Positions 19,348-30,157 are shown, counted from the first letter of the stretch. The stretch is DNA of 64,000 nt from Pectinophora gossypiella (GCF_024362695.1 NC_065421.1:2604001-2668000); one strand, 5' to 3'. Notes: a model not told the origin generated them from the sequence alone. Made by a program: numbers and translations.

Positions 19348-19723
19348 GGCCCCGATTCCTGCAGACACCGCCTAATTTTATTTTAAGTTATATCCGTCAT
19401 TTTCATATCCGTCGAAAAGGAAAGGGACGGATGATTCACAGCACTTAATTTTAGGAAGAATGAGTAAATGAATGAATAACCCGGGCGAATCAAAAGGTAC
19501 GTCGCTGGTATGCAATCCGTTTGATGTGCTGTCTACTTAACTGTGTCGGGTTATTGACGGCTGTAAAATTTTTAGACGGTTGGTTTAGATTTGTGCTTAA
19601 AATTGACGTGTGTTCCATAAATTTTATGCTTGTCGATTACCCGTCCCTTTCCTTTTCGGCGGATAAGAAAATGACAGATATAACTTAAAATAAAATTAGA
19701 TGGTATTTACAGGAATTAGCACC
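19348..19723 (+). mobile_element. MITE-1, full copy
   Basis: Begins GGCCCCGATTCCTGCAGACA, ends ACAGGAATTAGCACC. About 85-bp arms are inverse: TATCCGTCGAAAAGGAAAGG against CCTTTCCTTTTCGGCGGATA. No ORF. Confidence 0.75.
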
Positions 19724-20126
19724 AATATATCTATTATTTATTCACGATATTTCGGTTTTATGCCGTTAAATAAAGAATATTATTTTTATCTGTTATTGCT
19801 TTCACTCGAAGGGCGAATAGTACATGTTTAGTCCCTTAAAATATCAAAGGGCTAGACAGGGGAGGCTGTAATCTACCTCTGTCTAAGGGGGGAAACTACC
19901 CCTTAATTAGATGATTGCCTCGTACTGTACGCATTAATTTATTAATCGAATTACATAGCAAAGCTTTTAACAAGTACCTTAGAATAATAGTACGAATAGG
20001 CACATCTTGAATTATTGAGTTTGATTAGGTTAGAAATGGTGTAGCTAGGGTGATAGGTTTCTGAGTATGCTCAAATATAGATATTCTTCATCACATCACT
20101 AATTTAGGAGCTACGATCTTGTCTGG

Positions 20127-20275
20127 GTAGCCGTGGTAGCGCAGTTGGTAGAACGCTTGCCTCTCACTTTTAGTTCGCAGGTTCGAATCTAGCACAGGCC
20201 TAAACCAATGATTGTCGATTTTGTTTTCGGATTCATGTTTGGATCATAAATGATTATCAAGTGTTCAGCAGTGAA
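20127..20275 (+). mobile_element. SINE-D (second tRNA-derived head)
   Basis: GTAGCCGTGGTAGCGCAGTT is a tRNA-like 5' end; the B-box-like GTTCGCAGGTTCGAATC lies at about 20170. Then comes a body with AACCAATGATTGTCGATTTT, TGGATCATAAATGATTATCA and GTGAAGGAAA. Related copies are at 25079, 27855, 29085(-) and 49035(-). The body runs straight on from the tRNA-like part, so this is not a free tRNA gene. Confidence 0.65.
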
Positions 20276-20289
20276 GGAAATATAGCTGG

Positions 20290-20578
20290 CGAGGACGTCA
20301 GCCTCATCAACCCCATCAACCCTGGTGTCAGGGTTATTATTAAGCCGCCAAAGACCCCTGACATGGCTGTAACGATTACATACTTACATGAGTAAGTAGC
20401 AACCGGGACCAACGGCTTAACGTACCTTCCAAAGCACGGATAAACTTACTTTCGGACAATTCGGTGATCATTCTGTAAAGTCCTGACCAAACTAGGGAAC
20501 AGAAAGTGATATTTGTGGGATTTGAACTCGGGACCTTCGGATCGTGAGCCCAACGCTCAATCACTAGGCCACCCAGTC
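20290..20578 (-). mobile_element. SINE-A, minus strand
   Basis: AACCCCATCAACCCTGGTGT, GCCGCCAAAGACCCCTGACA, core AACGTACCTTCCAAAGCACG and the head inverse ending ACTAGGCCACC. The tail-most ~30 bp are missing or diverged. Confidence 0.7.
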
Positions 20579-21075
20579 ATCTCTACGCAATTATTTTAAC
20601 GTTACCAAAGAGCAAGTTAGCAAACTCCATAAGCCGCAGACGCGACATTTTTCACCACCGCGGCTCGAGTCAGTATCCTCTAATTTCCTCTGCCATTATG
20701 TCGCCTCCAGACTATCTGGTGAACAGAGCCACGATTTATGATAATGTCCCATCGGCAGTTATCTACCTAACGAACGTGCCGCTTCTGTCTGTCTGTTTAA
20801 TCTGCGCCAGTTTTTTTAGCTTATTAGGTCGGTAAGATGATTTAGAGAATTTAAAAAAAAGATTTTAGAGAGTAACAGCGAGTTGGAGTAATTCGTCGTC
20901 CCGGTTTGGGAAGAGGGGGGGATTAGTCTATAGTGCCTATGCACTAATAAATAATAATAATAAATAATAATAAATAAATAATAAATACTAATAATAGTGT
21001 AATGGACGTACGTAGATATCTGTGACTAAAAAAATATACCTCAATTGGGATATATTCGTGAGCTTATTTTATGAT

Positions 21076-21446
21076 GGCCCCGATTCCTGCAGACACCTCC
21101 TAATTCTACTTTAAGTTATACTTGTCATTTTCTTATCCGCCGAAAAGGAAAGGGACAGATGATTGATAGCTCTTAATTTTATGAAGAATGTATGAATAAC
21201 CCGGGCGAATCAAAAAGGTATCTCGCTGGTATGCAAACCGTTTGAAGTGTGCTGTCAACTTAATTCTGTCGGGTTATTAGCTAATGCAAAATGTTTATAG
21301 GGTTATTTTAGATTTGTGCTTAAAATTGACATGTGTTTCATAAATTTTATGCCTGTCGATTACCCGTCCCTTTCCTTTTCGGCGGATAAAAAAGTGACAG
21401 GTATAACATAAAATAAAATTAGATGTCGTCTCCAGGAATTAGCACC
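21076..21446 (+). mobile_element. MITE-1, full copy
   Basis: GGCCCCGATTCCTGCAGACA to CAGGAATTAGCACC, with inverse arms containing TATCCGCCGAAAAGGAAAGG and CCTTTCCTTTTCGGCGGATA. Confidence 0.8.
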
Positions 21447-21644
21447 ATTATTTCAGTAACAATTAAATAATATAATGATGTTTGTGTAATGAAGCATTTT
21501 ATTTATTTTTAATAGTATATGACAAAAACTTAACTTGTATCCATGTTAGTAAAATTAAAATTAATTACGATATAAAAAACAGACTTAGTATCTTAAAAAA
21601 AATATATTTTAAAATGCATCCTTTAGGTGGGTGTAATTATCACG

Positions 21645-21745
21645 TGTACAGAGGCGGAGGAAATCATCGTGAGAAAACCCACATTTCCGGGAAATGCGTT
21701 TATGAGGTATGTGGAAGGTTAAATAGGCATGAACTAAGTTGAACT
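21645..21745 (+). repeat. Repeat J fragment (LINE/SINE-D 3' region)
   Basis: AGGCGGAGGAAATCATCGTG, then AACCCACATTTCCGGGAAAT and TATGAGGTATGTGG, matching the inverse of 48540-48620 and the plus copy at 52590 and 61550. Confidence 0.5.
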
Positions 21746-22005
21746 AAGTACCTCTGGCTACGACAATTGGGAACATAGTCGATAACATTATTACAATTAT
21801 TGCATCAAACTTCCAAACAAACCTGCGTGCTTTAGCTAGCCACATAATTATGTACGAAACGGTAGTAAAATGCATGGATAATACGGATAGAATGGAGATG
21901 ATGAGGCCCATAATGTGTGCGACTGGCGATATGTAGATTCTCTTACACGCAGTGTTAATATTGGTTTTCCAAAACCCTTTTACGGCTTTCACTCCTTCAA
22001 TAACG

Positions 22006-22165
22006 GTCGTGGTCCTGTGGTTGGGCGCTCACTATCCGAGGTTCCGGGTTCTAATCCCAGTAGGGATATTATGGTTAAAATCGCTCTATAATCCCTTATT
22101 TGGCTACGATATTACAGATTGATCACTCGATTGTCCGAAAGTAAGATGATCCGACACTACTTACT
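22006..22165 (+). repeat. SINE-A head, 3'-truncated
   Basis: GTCGTGGTCCTGTGGTTGGG, GGTTCTAATCCCAGTAGGGA, then ATTGTCCGAAAGTAAGATGA. It stops where MITE-5 begins at 22168. Confidence 0.6.
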
Positions 22166-22167
22166 GA

Positions 22168-22387
22168 TAATTAAAACATATAATAACGGGTTCTTACCAC
22201 GTTTAAAATAGGGATATGAGACTCCCGATATTTCGACACTGTTGCAAGTGCCATACATATCTACCTACGCCACTCCAATCTCATCAATCATCCCGTGATC
22301 ATGGCACTTGCAACAGTGTCGAAATATCGGGAGTCTCATATCCCTATTTTAAACGCGGTAAGATTCCGTTATCATGTGTTTTGATTA
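22168..22387. mobile_element. MITE-5 hairpin, copy 1
   Basis: Arms 22168-22254 and 22301-22387 are 87-bp inverse copies (AACGGGTTCTTACC, GATATGAGACTCCCGATATT, CACTGTTGCAAGTGCC). An adjacent E segment (22383-22420, GATAATAACCGCGTAAACTT) follows. The 62-codon frame across it is incidental. Confidence 0.8.
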
Positions 22388-22614
22388 TGATAATAACCGC
22401 GTAAACTTAAAACAATGTACTACTTACTGATGTAAATATGTAGTAGTTACATGAGCCATGTCTGGGAAATTTGGCGGCTTAATAACCCTGACAGCACAAC
22501 GGGCGTGAAATCCTACAGCAAACAAGGTCGCTTCGCGAAGCCTGTGAATGCACCAGGGCGCTTCTGATCTTCTGGAAGGAGCTTGCCGAAATGCCGAAAA
22601 TAAAGCCCACTAGC

Positions 22615-22955
22615 ATACCATCACCACAAATTTAAGAGCCACGCTCTCGTCGGTATAGTTTTCTCGATGCTACTTTTTAGGATAAAATAGCGCAGTGGTT
22701 TCCCTCTTGCCTTCCGCCGCGCGTTACTCTGTCCGACGCAAATGGGACGGCGCCCAGTTTATTTCAAAGCCGTACTAGGACTCCTGTACCATACCATAAT
22801 AACCCTGACATCAGGGTTGATGAGGTTGATGATCCACCTCATTAACCAATTCACCTCATCGACTACTCTGATGAGGATTGGGAGCTAATAAACGTAAATG
22901 AATTTGCAAGTTGTCTTCTTGTCATTCTTGGCTTTACCTGCAGTGAAAGGTATAT
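22615..22955. repeat. Dispersed repeat S with RTE-type 3' hairpin, copy 1
   Basis: Begins AATTTAAGAGCCACGCTCTC (inverse of the RTE 3' hairpin), continues TTTCAAAGCCGTACTAGGAC and ends AAATGAATTTGCAAGTTGTC..CCTGCAGTGAAAGG. A second copy is at 29712-30062 and an opposite partial copy at 53585-53720. Confidence 0.6.
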
Positions 22956-23084
22956 TATTATGTCAGCGCGAATTGTAGCCGTTCGGAGAACCGTCCGTTC
23001 TGTGACTTACATTGTAGTGTCATAAGGTCGAATCCCGTCTCGGGTTTTCAACCACAGAATTCGTTTTTATGAGAGACCTTTGAT

Positions 23085-23180
23085 GGGTTTGCTCTTGGCC
23101 CCAGACTTGCCCGAAGGCATTGACGAGGCGAGGTGGAGCGAGCTCGCCCAGGTGCCTGTGCACTCTGTCTGTCTGTTTGA
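23085..23180 (+). repeat. Repeat M fragment
   Basis: TTGGCCCCAGACTTGCCCGA..GACGAGGCGAGGTGGAGCGA..GCCCAGGTGCCTGTGC resembles LINE coding debris. The inverse copy is at 10735-10835. Confidence 0.4.
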
Positions 23181-23356
23181 TTCCATGTTTGTATCATAGA
23201 TATTTGGTACCACGTGTTTTCTAGGATAAGTGTCCGGTTAAATGGGAAACCCTTTCACGGGCAGAGACCATGGGTCATTGATGGTTCATAATAGGTAGTA
23301 TGACACCTTGGAATCGGAACATCAATAGACGTTCTGTCCTTGAAAGTGTTAAAAGT

Positions 23357-23550
23357 ACATTGTTTTAAGTTTACGCGGTTATTATCATAATTAAAGCACA
23401 TAATAACGGGTTCTTACCGCGTTTAAATGGGGATATGAGACTCCCGATATTTCGACACTGTTGCAAGTGCCATGATCACGGGATGACTGATGAGATTGAG
23501 TCTCATATCCCCATTTAAACGCGGTAAGAACCCGTTATTATGTGCTTTAG
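23357..23550. mobile_element. MITE-5 copy 2 with inverted E segment
   Basis: 23357-23394 is the inverse of the E segment at 22383-22420. It is followed by AACGGGTTCTTACCGCGTTT and, after an asymmetric deletion in one arm, GAGTCTCATATCCCC..GGTAAGAACCCGTTATTATG. Together with copy 1 it forms large inverted flanks around 22421-23356. Confidence 0.75.
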
Positions 23551-23574
23551 TGTTAAACGTAGTTTAGATTTAGT

Positions 23575-23810
23575 GTGTATACAATACACCACTGCCTGCC
23601 CCTTCGAAGATACAGGCGTGATATTAGTTATATAATTATGGCTATCAGTCAAACTCATAGAATCTGCCTTTAAAACTGTGGGCAATCGTCGATCAATTCG
23701 ATCTACCTACGAAACCATACCTATCTACCATAATCGACTGGGGTACCTATTTCCCGGAAAATTGCGTTATTCCCGGGAAAATCAATGTCACCTGGTAATA
23801 CAGAGGGTGG
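23575..23810. other. Unassigned stretch
   Basis: No repeat or ORF recognised. There is a short local repeat around ATTTCCCGGAAAATTGCG/ATTCCCGGGAAAATC at 23748-23785. Confidence 0.3.
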
Positions 23811-23814
23811 CCAC

Positions 23815-24198
23815 AAATATGTAAATTAGCTCGTCACTTATTAACATCAGGTGGAATTTTCCGTCGCAAAATTAATGATTTTTTTTAGTTTTTTTTTTAA
23901 GTATTTTCAATTATATATTTTTGCGATGAAAAATTCCACTTGATATTAACTCAGAATAATATGGTGAATCACCCCCCTTAGTATTCGTTACGATGTCACT
24001 TACACCCCGTACAAGTACATACGGTAGCCATACAAGTAGTTATGGGTGTTAGTGACACCGTAACAAATATTGAGGGGGATGATTCAGACCATGATTCTGA
24101 GTTGATATCAAAAATTTTTGTTTTTTTAAAATTATTTTCCGTTCCATACTTTTGCGACTTCCCTCAAAGTTTTCGTTAAGATGACACTACACCCTGTA
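23815..24198. mobile_element. MITE-2 dimer, inverse order
   Basis: A diverged unit ends GTTACGATGTCACTTACACC near 24007. The inverse linker GGTAGCCATACAAGTAG follows, then a second unit from GGGTGTTAGTGACACCG (24045) to GATGACACTACACCCTGTA (24198). Confidence 0.7.
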
Positions 24199-24204
24199 TT
24201 TTAT

Positions 24205-24520
24205 GGGCGAGAATCTATATCCATATACGAGTACTATAGAGATGTTAATACATACATAAAATGTGACTGTTATTATAAATTGTTCGCTATCTGGCGACAG
24301 TTTTTGATTTACTCTAGCAGATAGGTACATAAATTTGCATGATTATAATGAGTATCTAAATTCTGAGTGTGCTTGTGAAACTTCGGGCAACTTTCTCGGT
24401 ATTGTGCTGTTAATTTACAAGACAACGCGTCTCAAACCGGCGTGTGTGAAGCGCCATTTGCATTTTCACTTCGGCTAGGGACGTGTCACCGGCGTCAAGA
24501 GTTTGTCGAAACGGGACACT
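24205..24520. other. Unassigned stretch
   Basis: No gene or family recognised. 24420-24510 is moderately GC-rich. Confidence 0.3.
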
Positions 24521-24522
24521 TT

Positions 24523-24665
24523 TTTTTTTGACGTGACTTATTGTAGATTTGCAGCAGATGGCATTAATTACTTGGCCGGACTTGGGGAGTGCTGATGGCT
24601 CTCACCCGATGCAAATTTAAGACAACAGGCCTGAGGCCCAGTTGGGCGCGTACCTTGGAAAAAAA
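24523..24665 (-). mobile_element. Retroposon R, minus strand
   Basis: T run, then GACGTGACTTATTGTAGATT (inverse of the family's A-rich tail), GCAGATGGCATTAATTACTT, GGCCGGACTTGGGG and CAACAGGCCTGAGGCCCAGT. The poly(T) start at 24520 marks the retroposon 3' end. Confidence 0.65.
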
Positions 24666-25078
24666 CACGGGAAGTTGCGTCTTGGAAAGTTACGGGAATT
24701 CAAATCGTCTGTACCTCATTCGATATACGTACCATGTATGTATGTGTGAGTTTGTGTGTGTGTGTGTGATAATATTTAAAAAAGGATTTTTTCCCTATCC
24801 GGAAATTCTTTAAAAGGACAGACGGAAAAAGGTGTATAAAAAGTTCCTCAAATCGTCCCATCACTACGAATTCTGAATGCGAGAGTCATTCCACCAAGTT
24901 TTGTTTGCAAGTAGTTTTTAAGTACAACGTTTATTGTCTCAGTGTTGTTGGTACTTCCCAATTAATGGCCCCAACTTACATGGGGAAACACAATTTGTCT
25001 TTGGTTACATGAATATGTGGATACCGAGTTACAATTGCCATTTTGCGGAAAGAAAGGTCGATGTAAACGATGTATAGG

Positions 25079-25190
25079 AGCCGTGGTATGCCAGTTGGTT
25101 GGCTTGCCACTCACTTTGAACTCGCAGGTCCGAATCCAGCACAGGCCTAAACCAATGATTGTCGAATTTGTCTTTGAATTCATGGCTAAA
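25079..25190 (+). mobile_element. SINE-D copy
   Basis: AGCCGTGGTATGCCAGTTGG, B-box-like CGCAGGTCCGAATCC, then CAGGCCTAAACCAATGATTG and TTTGAATTCATGG. Confidence 0.6.
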
Positions 25191-25693
25191 AGGAGCGACA
25201 AATTGACGTGATTTTTTTGGTTGAGATAGTTGAAAAGGTCTATACCTTTTCGTTAGAGTTTGTCTCTTTCTAACCCCCCCCCCCCATCCACATCCCTAAA
25301 ATGGGGGGTGTGGAACATTCCGAAATGTTCAAGGTAGAAAGCTAAAAATAGGCGGACTCTGTGTAACTAACATTTTTTTTAAGCTGCTTCCTACCCCTTC
25401 AAAGAGGGGGTGACATTTTATATGGGACTTTTCGCAGTTTTCAAGATTAGATACTAAAAATTACATTAGGAAATTTTACGCGAACGAAGCCGCAGACAAA
25501 AGCTCAGTCAATAAAACGTTTTTTATTTAGAATCTCGAACTTAAATAGTTTAGAAAAAAAAGAAATTTCAAAGTGTAATACTTAGGGTGGTATTAAACTA
25601 ATCTCTGCTTCGAGACGTCAATGTGACAGTTCTTATATAAAAACAGGAGCTTAAGCATCATCTTGAAGGCAATCTCAGCTGAGGTTAGCTTAT

Positions 25694-26089
25694 GGCCCCG
25701 ATTCCTGCAGACATCTCCTAATTTTACTTTAAGTTATACTTACTTATCTTTTTCTTATCCGCCGAAAGGGAAAGGGACGGATGATTGACAGCTATTAATT
25801 TTACAATGATCGAGTGGATGAATAAATATCCCGGGCGAATCAAATAGGTATCTCGTTTGATGTGCTGTCATTTTAATTTTGTCGGGTTATCGGCCAATAT
25901 AAATTTTTAAAGGGTTGTTTCAGATTTGTCCCTGAAATTGAGGTTGTTTTATATTAAATTTCTGCCTAAAATTGACGTGGTTCCATAAGTTTTATGCCTG
26001 TCGATTACCCGTCCCTTTACTTTTCGGCGGATAAGAATATGACAGGTATAACTTAAAATATAATAAGATGGTGTTTACAGGAATTAGGG
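25694..26089 (+). mobile_element. MITE-1, full copy with small internal duplication
   Basis: GGCCCCGATTCCTGCAGACA to TTTACAGGAATTAG. It is ~20 bp longer than the other copies because the AAATTGA(G/C)GT..TTT phrase near 25930-26000 is repeated. Confidence 0.75.
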
Positions 26090-26371
26090 TGGCAACCATT
26101 AGTTTTGCAGGTCGGTGTAGTTCAATAAAAGTGTGAAATTTTGTAACAACCTGTTTTAACGACTTAAACCAAGCGCAGTACGTAGGTTTACAAATCTCGA
26201 GGACTTTTACAGTCAGCTTGAAATACCTGGCAATAGAAATTGCTTATTGCAATACTTCTACAAGTTCTACAAAGTGATACTTAATGGTTCAATATTATTG
26301 CACGTGAACCGTTCCTATACCCGAGCGTGCTGGCTGTAAAGTCATGAAGATTGTATTTTTATTGCAATTGT

Positions 26372-26655
26372 AATTCAGGATCTGGAGGTCTGGGTACGAT
26401 TCCTGTTGGGGACAGTGTCGAAATCGCTTTGTGAGCCTGTCCTTTGTTTGGTAAGGAATTTTCAGGCTTGAATCACCTGATTGTCTGAAAAAGTAAGATG
26501 ATTCCGTGCTTCGGAGGGCACGTTAAGCCGTTGGTTCCGGCTATTAGGCGTAAAGCACAGCGCATCGTAGTGGAGTATGCTCCACATCCCCTCCGGTGAT
26601 TGAGGCTAGGCCTGTGCCCAGTAGTGACACGTATATAGGCTGTTTATGTTTATGC
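26372..26655 (+). mobile_element. SINE-B, 5'-truncated
   Basis: Starts within the tRNA-like head (CAGGATCTGGAGGTCTGGGT), then CCTTTGTTTGGTAAGGA, core CCGTGCTTCGGAGGGCACGT, and the tail CCCAGTAGTGACACGTATAT. Confidence 0.7.
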
Positions 26656-26909
26656 GTATGTATGATTTTTCTAAAGTAAAATAATATGTGATGATGAGTA
26701 TGAATGTGGATGGATACAGAGGTAAGGGACGACCCAAGAAAGTGTGGATGGATTTGAAAAAAAAAAGGATATGTGTGTGAAAGGTGTGAGTACTGAGATG
26801 ATGGCTGACGAAATGAATGGAAGAGGTATACATGTTATGCCCTTAGAGTGGGATAAATGTAGGAGGATGATAATGAATTCTAGAACTTTCTAGAACCTTA
26901 TAGAATATA

Positions 26910-27035
26910 CAAGGTGTTAGTGACATCAAAACGAATACTGAGGTGGATGATTCAGACCACGATTCTGAGTTGATATCAAATGGATTTTCCTGTCGGAAAA
27001 ATCATGAAAATTTTAGAGTTTTTTAAAATTATTTT
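26910..27035. mobile_element. MITE-2, left half
   Basis: AAGGTGTTAGTGACATCAAA to TTTTCCTGTCGGAAAAATCA, with no matching right terminus before the LINE 3' end at 27040. Confidence 0.6.
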
Positions 27036-27039
27036 CCGT

Positions 27040-27190
27040 TTTATTGAAATTCAAATTCAAAAATGTCTCTATTCAGTAGGTAACATAGTTACCCTTTGTA
27101 TCGTCTCATGCGCCTAAAACTACTGAGCTTCTCACAACCTATATAGCCGGGGAAAAGAAGCTGCAAGAAAAACCTCGGCACAGCGCTTTT
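27040..27190 (-). mobile_element. LINE 3' end, minus strand
   Basis: TTGAAATTCAAATTCAAAAA, CTCTATTCAGTAGGTAACAT, AGCCGGGGAAAAGAAGCTGC, AAACCTCGGCACAGCGC: same family as 7136-7335. Confidence 0.65.
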
Positions 27191-27279
27191 CTTTTTGGTT
27201 ATATTTTTTATTTCGTTTGGGCAATATTGTACTTGTTATTTTTGAGCCGTGTCAGGGGCTTTCGGCGGCGGCTCAATAG

Positions 27280-27410
27280 TCTTCTTCTTGTTGTTTCGAT
27301 GGCATTAGATTTCTTCAGCCCAGTATTCCGCCACTCGAACAGCATCCTCGGTGGCACTCATCAGCCCCTCTCGCGTGCAGGTATCAGGGCACGCGGGGCA
27401 AGTTAGCTCA
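27280..27410 (-). pseudogene. Non-LTR RT C-terminal remnant, minus strand
   Basis: The minus strand reads CPACPDTCTREGL..ATEDAVRVAEYW and a stop, followed by an AGAAG-type tail. It aligns with 45655-45905 and 4735-4862. SINE-A pieces (GGCGGCTCAATAGT, ACGATATAAGAAGAAG) flank it at 27255 and 27415-27475, so it apparently inserted into a SINE-A. Confidence 0.55.
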
Positions 27411-27479
27411 ATAGTAACTAAATAGGTTGATGGGGTTGGTAATCCACCTCACAACCCACACGATATAAGAAGAAGTACA

Positions 27480-27850
27480 GCATAAAAACAAGCACTAGGT
27501 ACCGTTCTATTTCGGTTTTGCGGCCTTAAGCTTCTAGTAGTGGCCAAGCGTACTTATAGCGTATATTCTAAGTTCTATGCCCCGTTCATAAGGCGCAGAG
27601 TTAGTTTCTAAACACATCTGCGGTGTTCCACACCTGTTCTTAAGCTGTGAAATAAACGAAAATGGCCCGTATGTGCACCAGGGAATTATCTAAACAAAGG
27701 AGAAGTGCTTCTGTTTGCTCGTGGACTTAACTACCTATTTCACTTTGAATACTATTAGCTAGCTGTTGTTACTTCATTTGTGTGCAAAATCTCTCTCATT
27801 CTCTTAGGAATTCCCAAAAATCCTTTTGCAATCTGCAGTATGATTGTGAG
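27480..27850. other. Unassigned stretch
   Basis: No ORF or recognised repeat. Confidence 0.3.
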
Positions 27851-27854
27851 TCAG

Positions 27855-27945
27855 TGGCTTAGTTGGACGAACGCCTGACTGTCACTGTGAGGTCGCAGGT
27901 TCGTAACCCAGCACGGGCCTCACCAATGATTTTAGACTATATTTT
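27855..27945 (+). repeat. SINE-D head
   Basis: GTCAGTGGCTTAGTTGGACG, CGCAGGTTCGTAACCCAGCA and GGGCCTCACCAATGATTTTA follow the SINE-D order, diverged. Confidence 0.5.
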
Positions 27946-28139
27946 CAAATTCAATTTCAATTAGCTAGGTAAGCGTGATCCACTCTAAACTACATCGTCA
28001 CTTACAGTCACTTAGAGGTGATCAAATGCGAGGCTATATTATAAAAAAAAAATCGGAGTTAGGTAAGCAATGGGCTGCTTTTACAAGCAAGAACATCTTC
28101 AATACCAAGTGTGGCTAGAAGTTGTCTTTTGGTGATTTC

Positions 28140-28263
28140 TTCTTCTCGTAATGTCTTAACCAAACTAAGGATCACAATGATTTTTGTGAAATGTTCTACC
28201 GGGATTCGAACCCGGGATCTCCGGATCGTGGGCTCAACGCTCAACCACTGGACCACAGATGCC
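28140..28263 (-). mobile_element. SINE-A head, minus strand
   Basis: AACCAAACTAAGGATCACAA, ACCGGGATTCGAACCCGGGA, CCACTGGACCACAGATGCC. Core and tail are absent. Confidence 0.65.
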
Positions 28264-28327
28264 GTTAAATATTTGTGACGTAGGTCTATTATTTACGAGA
28301 TCATATTAAATCCGGCCTCCGTAACAG

Positions 28328-28652
28328 CCTCCGTGGTCTAATGGTTAGAGCGTTAGGCTCACGATCTGGAGGTCCGGGTTCGATTCCCGATGGGGACATT
28401 ATCGAAATCACTTTGTGAGACTGTCCTTTGTTTGGTAAGGACTTTTCAGGAATCACCTGATTGTCCGAAAAAGTAAGATGATTCCGTGCTTCGGAGGGCA
28501 CGTTAAGCCGTTGGTCCCGGCTATTAGCCGTAAAAACACATCCACCGACCCGCAGTGGAGCAGCGTGGTGGAGTATGCTCCATACCTCCTCCGGTTGATT
28601 GAGGGGAGGCCTGTGCCCAGCAGTGGGACGTATATAGGCTGTTTATGTATGT
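28328..28652 (+). mobile_element. SINE-B, full length
   Basis: Head GCCTCCGTGGTCTAATGGTT, B box GGTTCGATTCCCG, CCTTTGTTTGGTAAGGACTT, core CCGTGCTTCGGAGGGCACGT, body CACATCCACCGACCCGCAGT, tail GTGCCCAGCAGTGGGACGTA and TGTTTATGTATGTA. Two overlapping frames through it are incidental. Confidence 0.85.
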
Positions 28653-28654
28653 AC

Positions 28655-29025
28655 CCGTTTGTTTACTTTCCAGGCTCTGTGTGCAGCCAGTATTGAGAAT
28701 AGTTCAGTGCACACTGAAAAATTGTTTCAACCTTTGTCACAATTTATATTTTGCAGAAAATCTGTTCGTGTTTTCAAAGGAAATCGCGCAATACACAAAG
28801 TTCAAAAACTAACTCAGATGTTTCAACAATTCAAAAATAGAACTGGCTCTAACGACAAAATGCAAACTTTTTGTAAAGAATATTTCATGAGCTCAATAGG
28901 ATAGTTACGCTGTGTTTTGAAACGGTAGACTTCTCCCGGGAATAACTCTTATTGTCCAACATGCGCAATGTGATAAAACTTTGTCACGGTCATTTTATCG
29001 ATTCTGACAATTGGTGTCAAAATAT
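28655..29025. other. Unassigned stretch with an 81-codon frame
   Basis: 28659-28904 (+) is open for 81 codons, Gln/Lys-rich with three Cys and no recognisable domain, starting at a SINE-B edge. I see no splice or promoter support and do not call a gene. Confidence 0.3.
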
Positions 29026-29026
29026 G

Positions 29027-29180
29027 TGAGGAGCTCGGTGGCACAGTGCTAAACGCGCTCGGTCTGCGATTGTTGAAGTTGAATTCGAAAACAAATTCAA
29101 CAATCACTGGTTTACTGAACTGAATTAGAACCTGCGACCTCAAAGTGAGATGCAAGTGTTTTACCAACTGGATTTTGACA
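29027..29180. repeat. SINE-C head joined to inverted SINE-D
   Basis: GAGGAGCTCGGTGGCACAGT through CTGCGATTGTTGAAGTTGAA is the SINE-C start. It breaks into the inverse SINE-D (CAACAATCACTGGTTTACTG, GAACCTGCGACCTCAAAGTG, TTACCAACTGG). Confidence 0.55.
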
Positions 29181-29261
29181 ACATTTATTGAATCGATCGA
29201 TAATTTTATCACTTTGCGCTAGATAACTGAGGATTGTCATTGTGTTTGCCATTTAGTACAA

Positions 29262-29428
29262 ATGAGTACAGTCATAAGCAATATCATGTACCTACTTTAG
29301 AACCCTGTCGCACTATCATAATATTTGACATTTAATGAGACTCACGGTTTAATTTGTCAAAAAAGTTAATGTGACATGATTTCAAAGTGTTTACATATAA
29401 GTACTCGTCACCGTACTTGTTTTTGTTT
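29262..29428 (-). mobile_element. MITE-3 copy
   Basis: TACAGTCATAAGCAATATCA at one end and ACTCGTCACCGTACTTG at the other, with CTTTAGAACCCTGTCGCACT between. The two ends are imperfectly inverse. Confidence 0.7.
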
Positions 29429-29711
29429 TGACAAAATATCTGAGGGCGTTTGTGGGCACCCTCAGGCCTGTTGTCTATAAAGTATTTACTACTTAATTAC
29501 CTATTTCATTTTCTTCCTATCCTGAAATTTCCATAAGACTCAGTACTATCCTCTTAACTGCCGTAATGTTATACAGCTTTCGTGGCGTTACCCGAATGTG
29601 TAATATAGTTTAACATTATACGACGTACTTTTGTCTAGGGGACCATTGCAATTTGGACGGGTTATTGCGCGGAAGAGAAAGAAAATATTTAAGTTTTTCG
29701 TACTTGGATAT

Positions 29712-30062
29712 TATGACTATCATCACTAAATTAAGAGTCACACTCATGTCGGTGTAGCATTTGATTCTCCATGCTACTTTTCTAGGAAAAAATAGAGCAG
29801 TGGTTTTCTTGCCTTCTGCCCCGCAGTACTCTATCTGACGTGAGTGGGATGGCGCCAGAGTAGTCTATTTCAAAGCCGTACTAGGACTCCTGTACCATAT
29901 CATACCATAATAACCTTGACACCAGGGTTGGTGAGCTTGGTCGTTCACCTCACCCACACAACAGAAGATGCGACTACTTTATCCGCGATTGTGTGCTTAT
30001 AAAAGTAAATGAATTTGCAAGTTGTCTTCTTGTCATTCTTGGCTTTACCTGCAGTGAAAGGT
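29712..30062. repeat. Dispersed repeat S, copy 2
   Basis: CACTAAATTAAGAGTCACAC to TTTACCTGCAGTGAAAGGTC. It is collinear with 22615-22955 and contains the same SINE-A tail fragment inside (ATAACCTTGACACCAGGG), so that fragment predates the duplication. Confidence 0.6.
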
Positions 30063-30113
30063 CGGGTTCCAGGTTACAGTCCCTGTGACTTGCTTCTTCC
30101 GTCCTGCACTGCA

Positions 30114-30117
<4 letters not shown>

Positions 30118-30157
<40 letters not shown>

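Noticed and set aside
20127..20200. Functional tRNA gene
   Set aside because: Here and at all other tRNA-like spots (A- and B-box matches) the sequence continues into a SINE body. No isolated cloverleaf with intact acceptor stem was seen.
28659..28904. 81-codon gene
   Set aside because: Starts at a SINE-B edge and has no recognisable features; chance frames of this length are common in the window.
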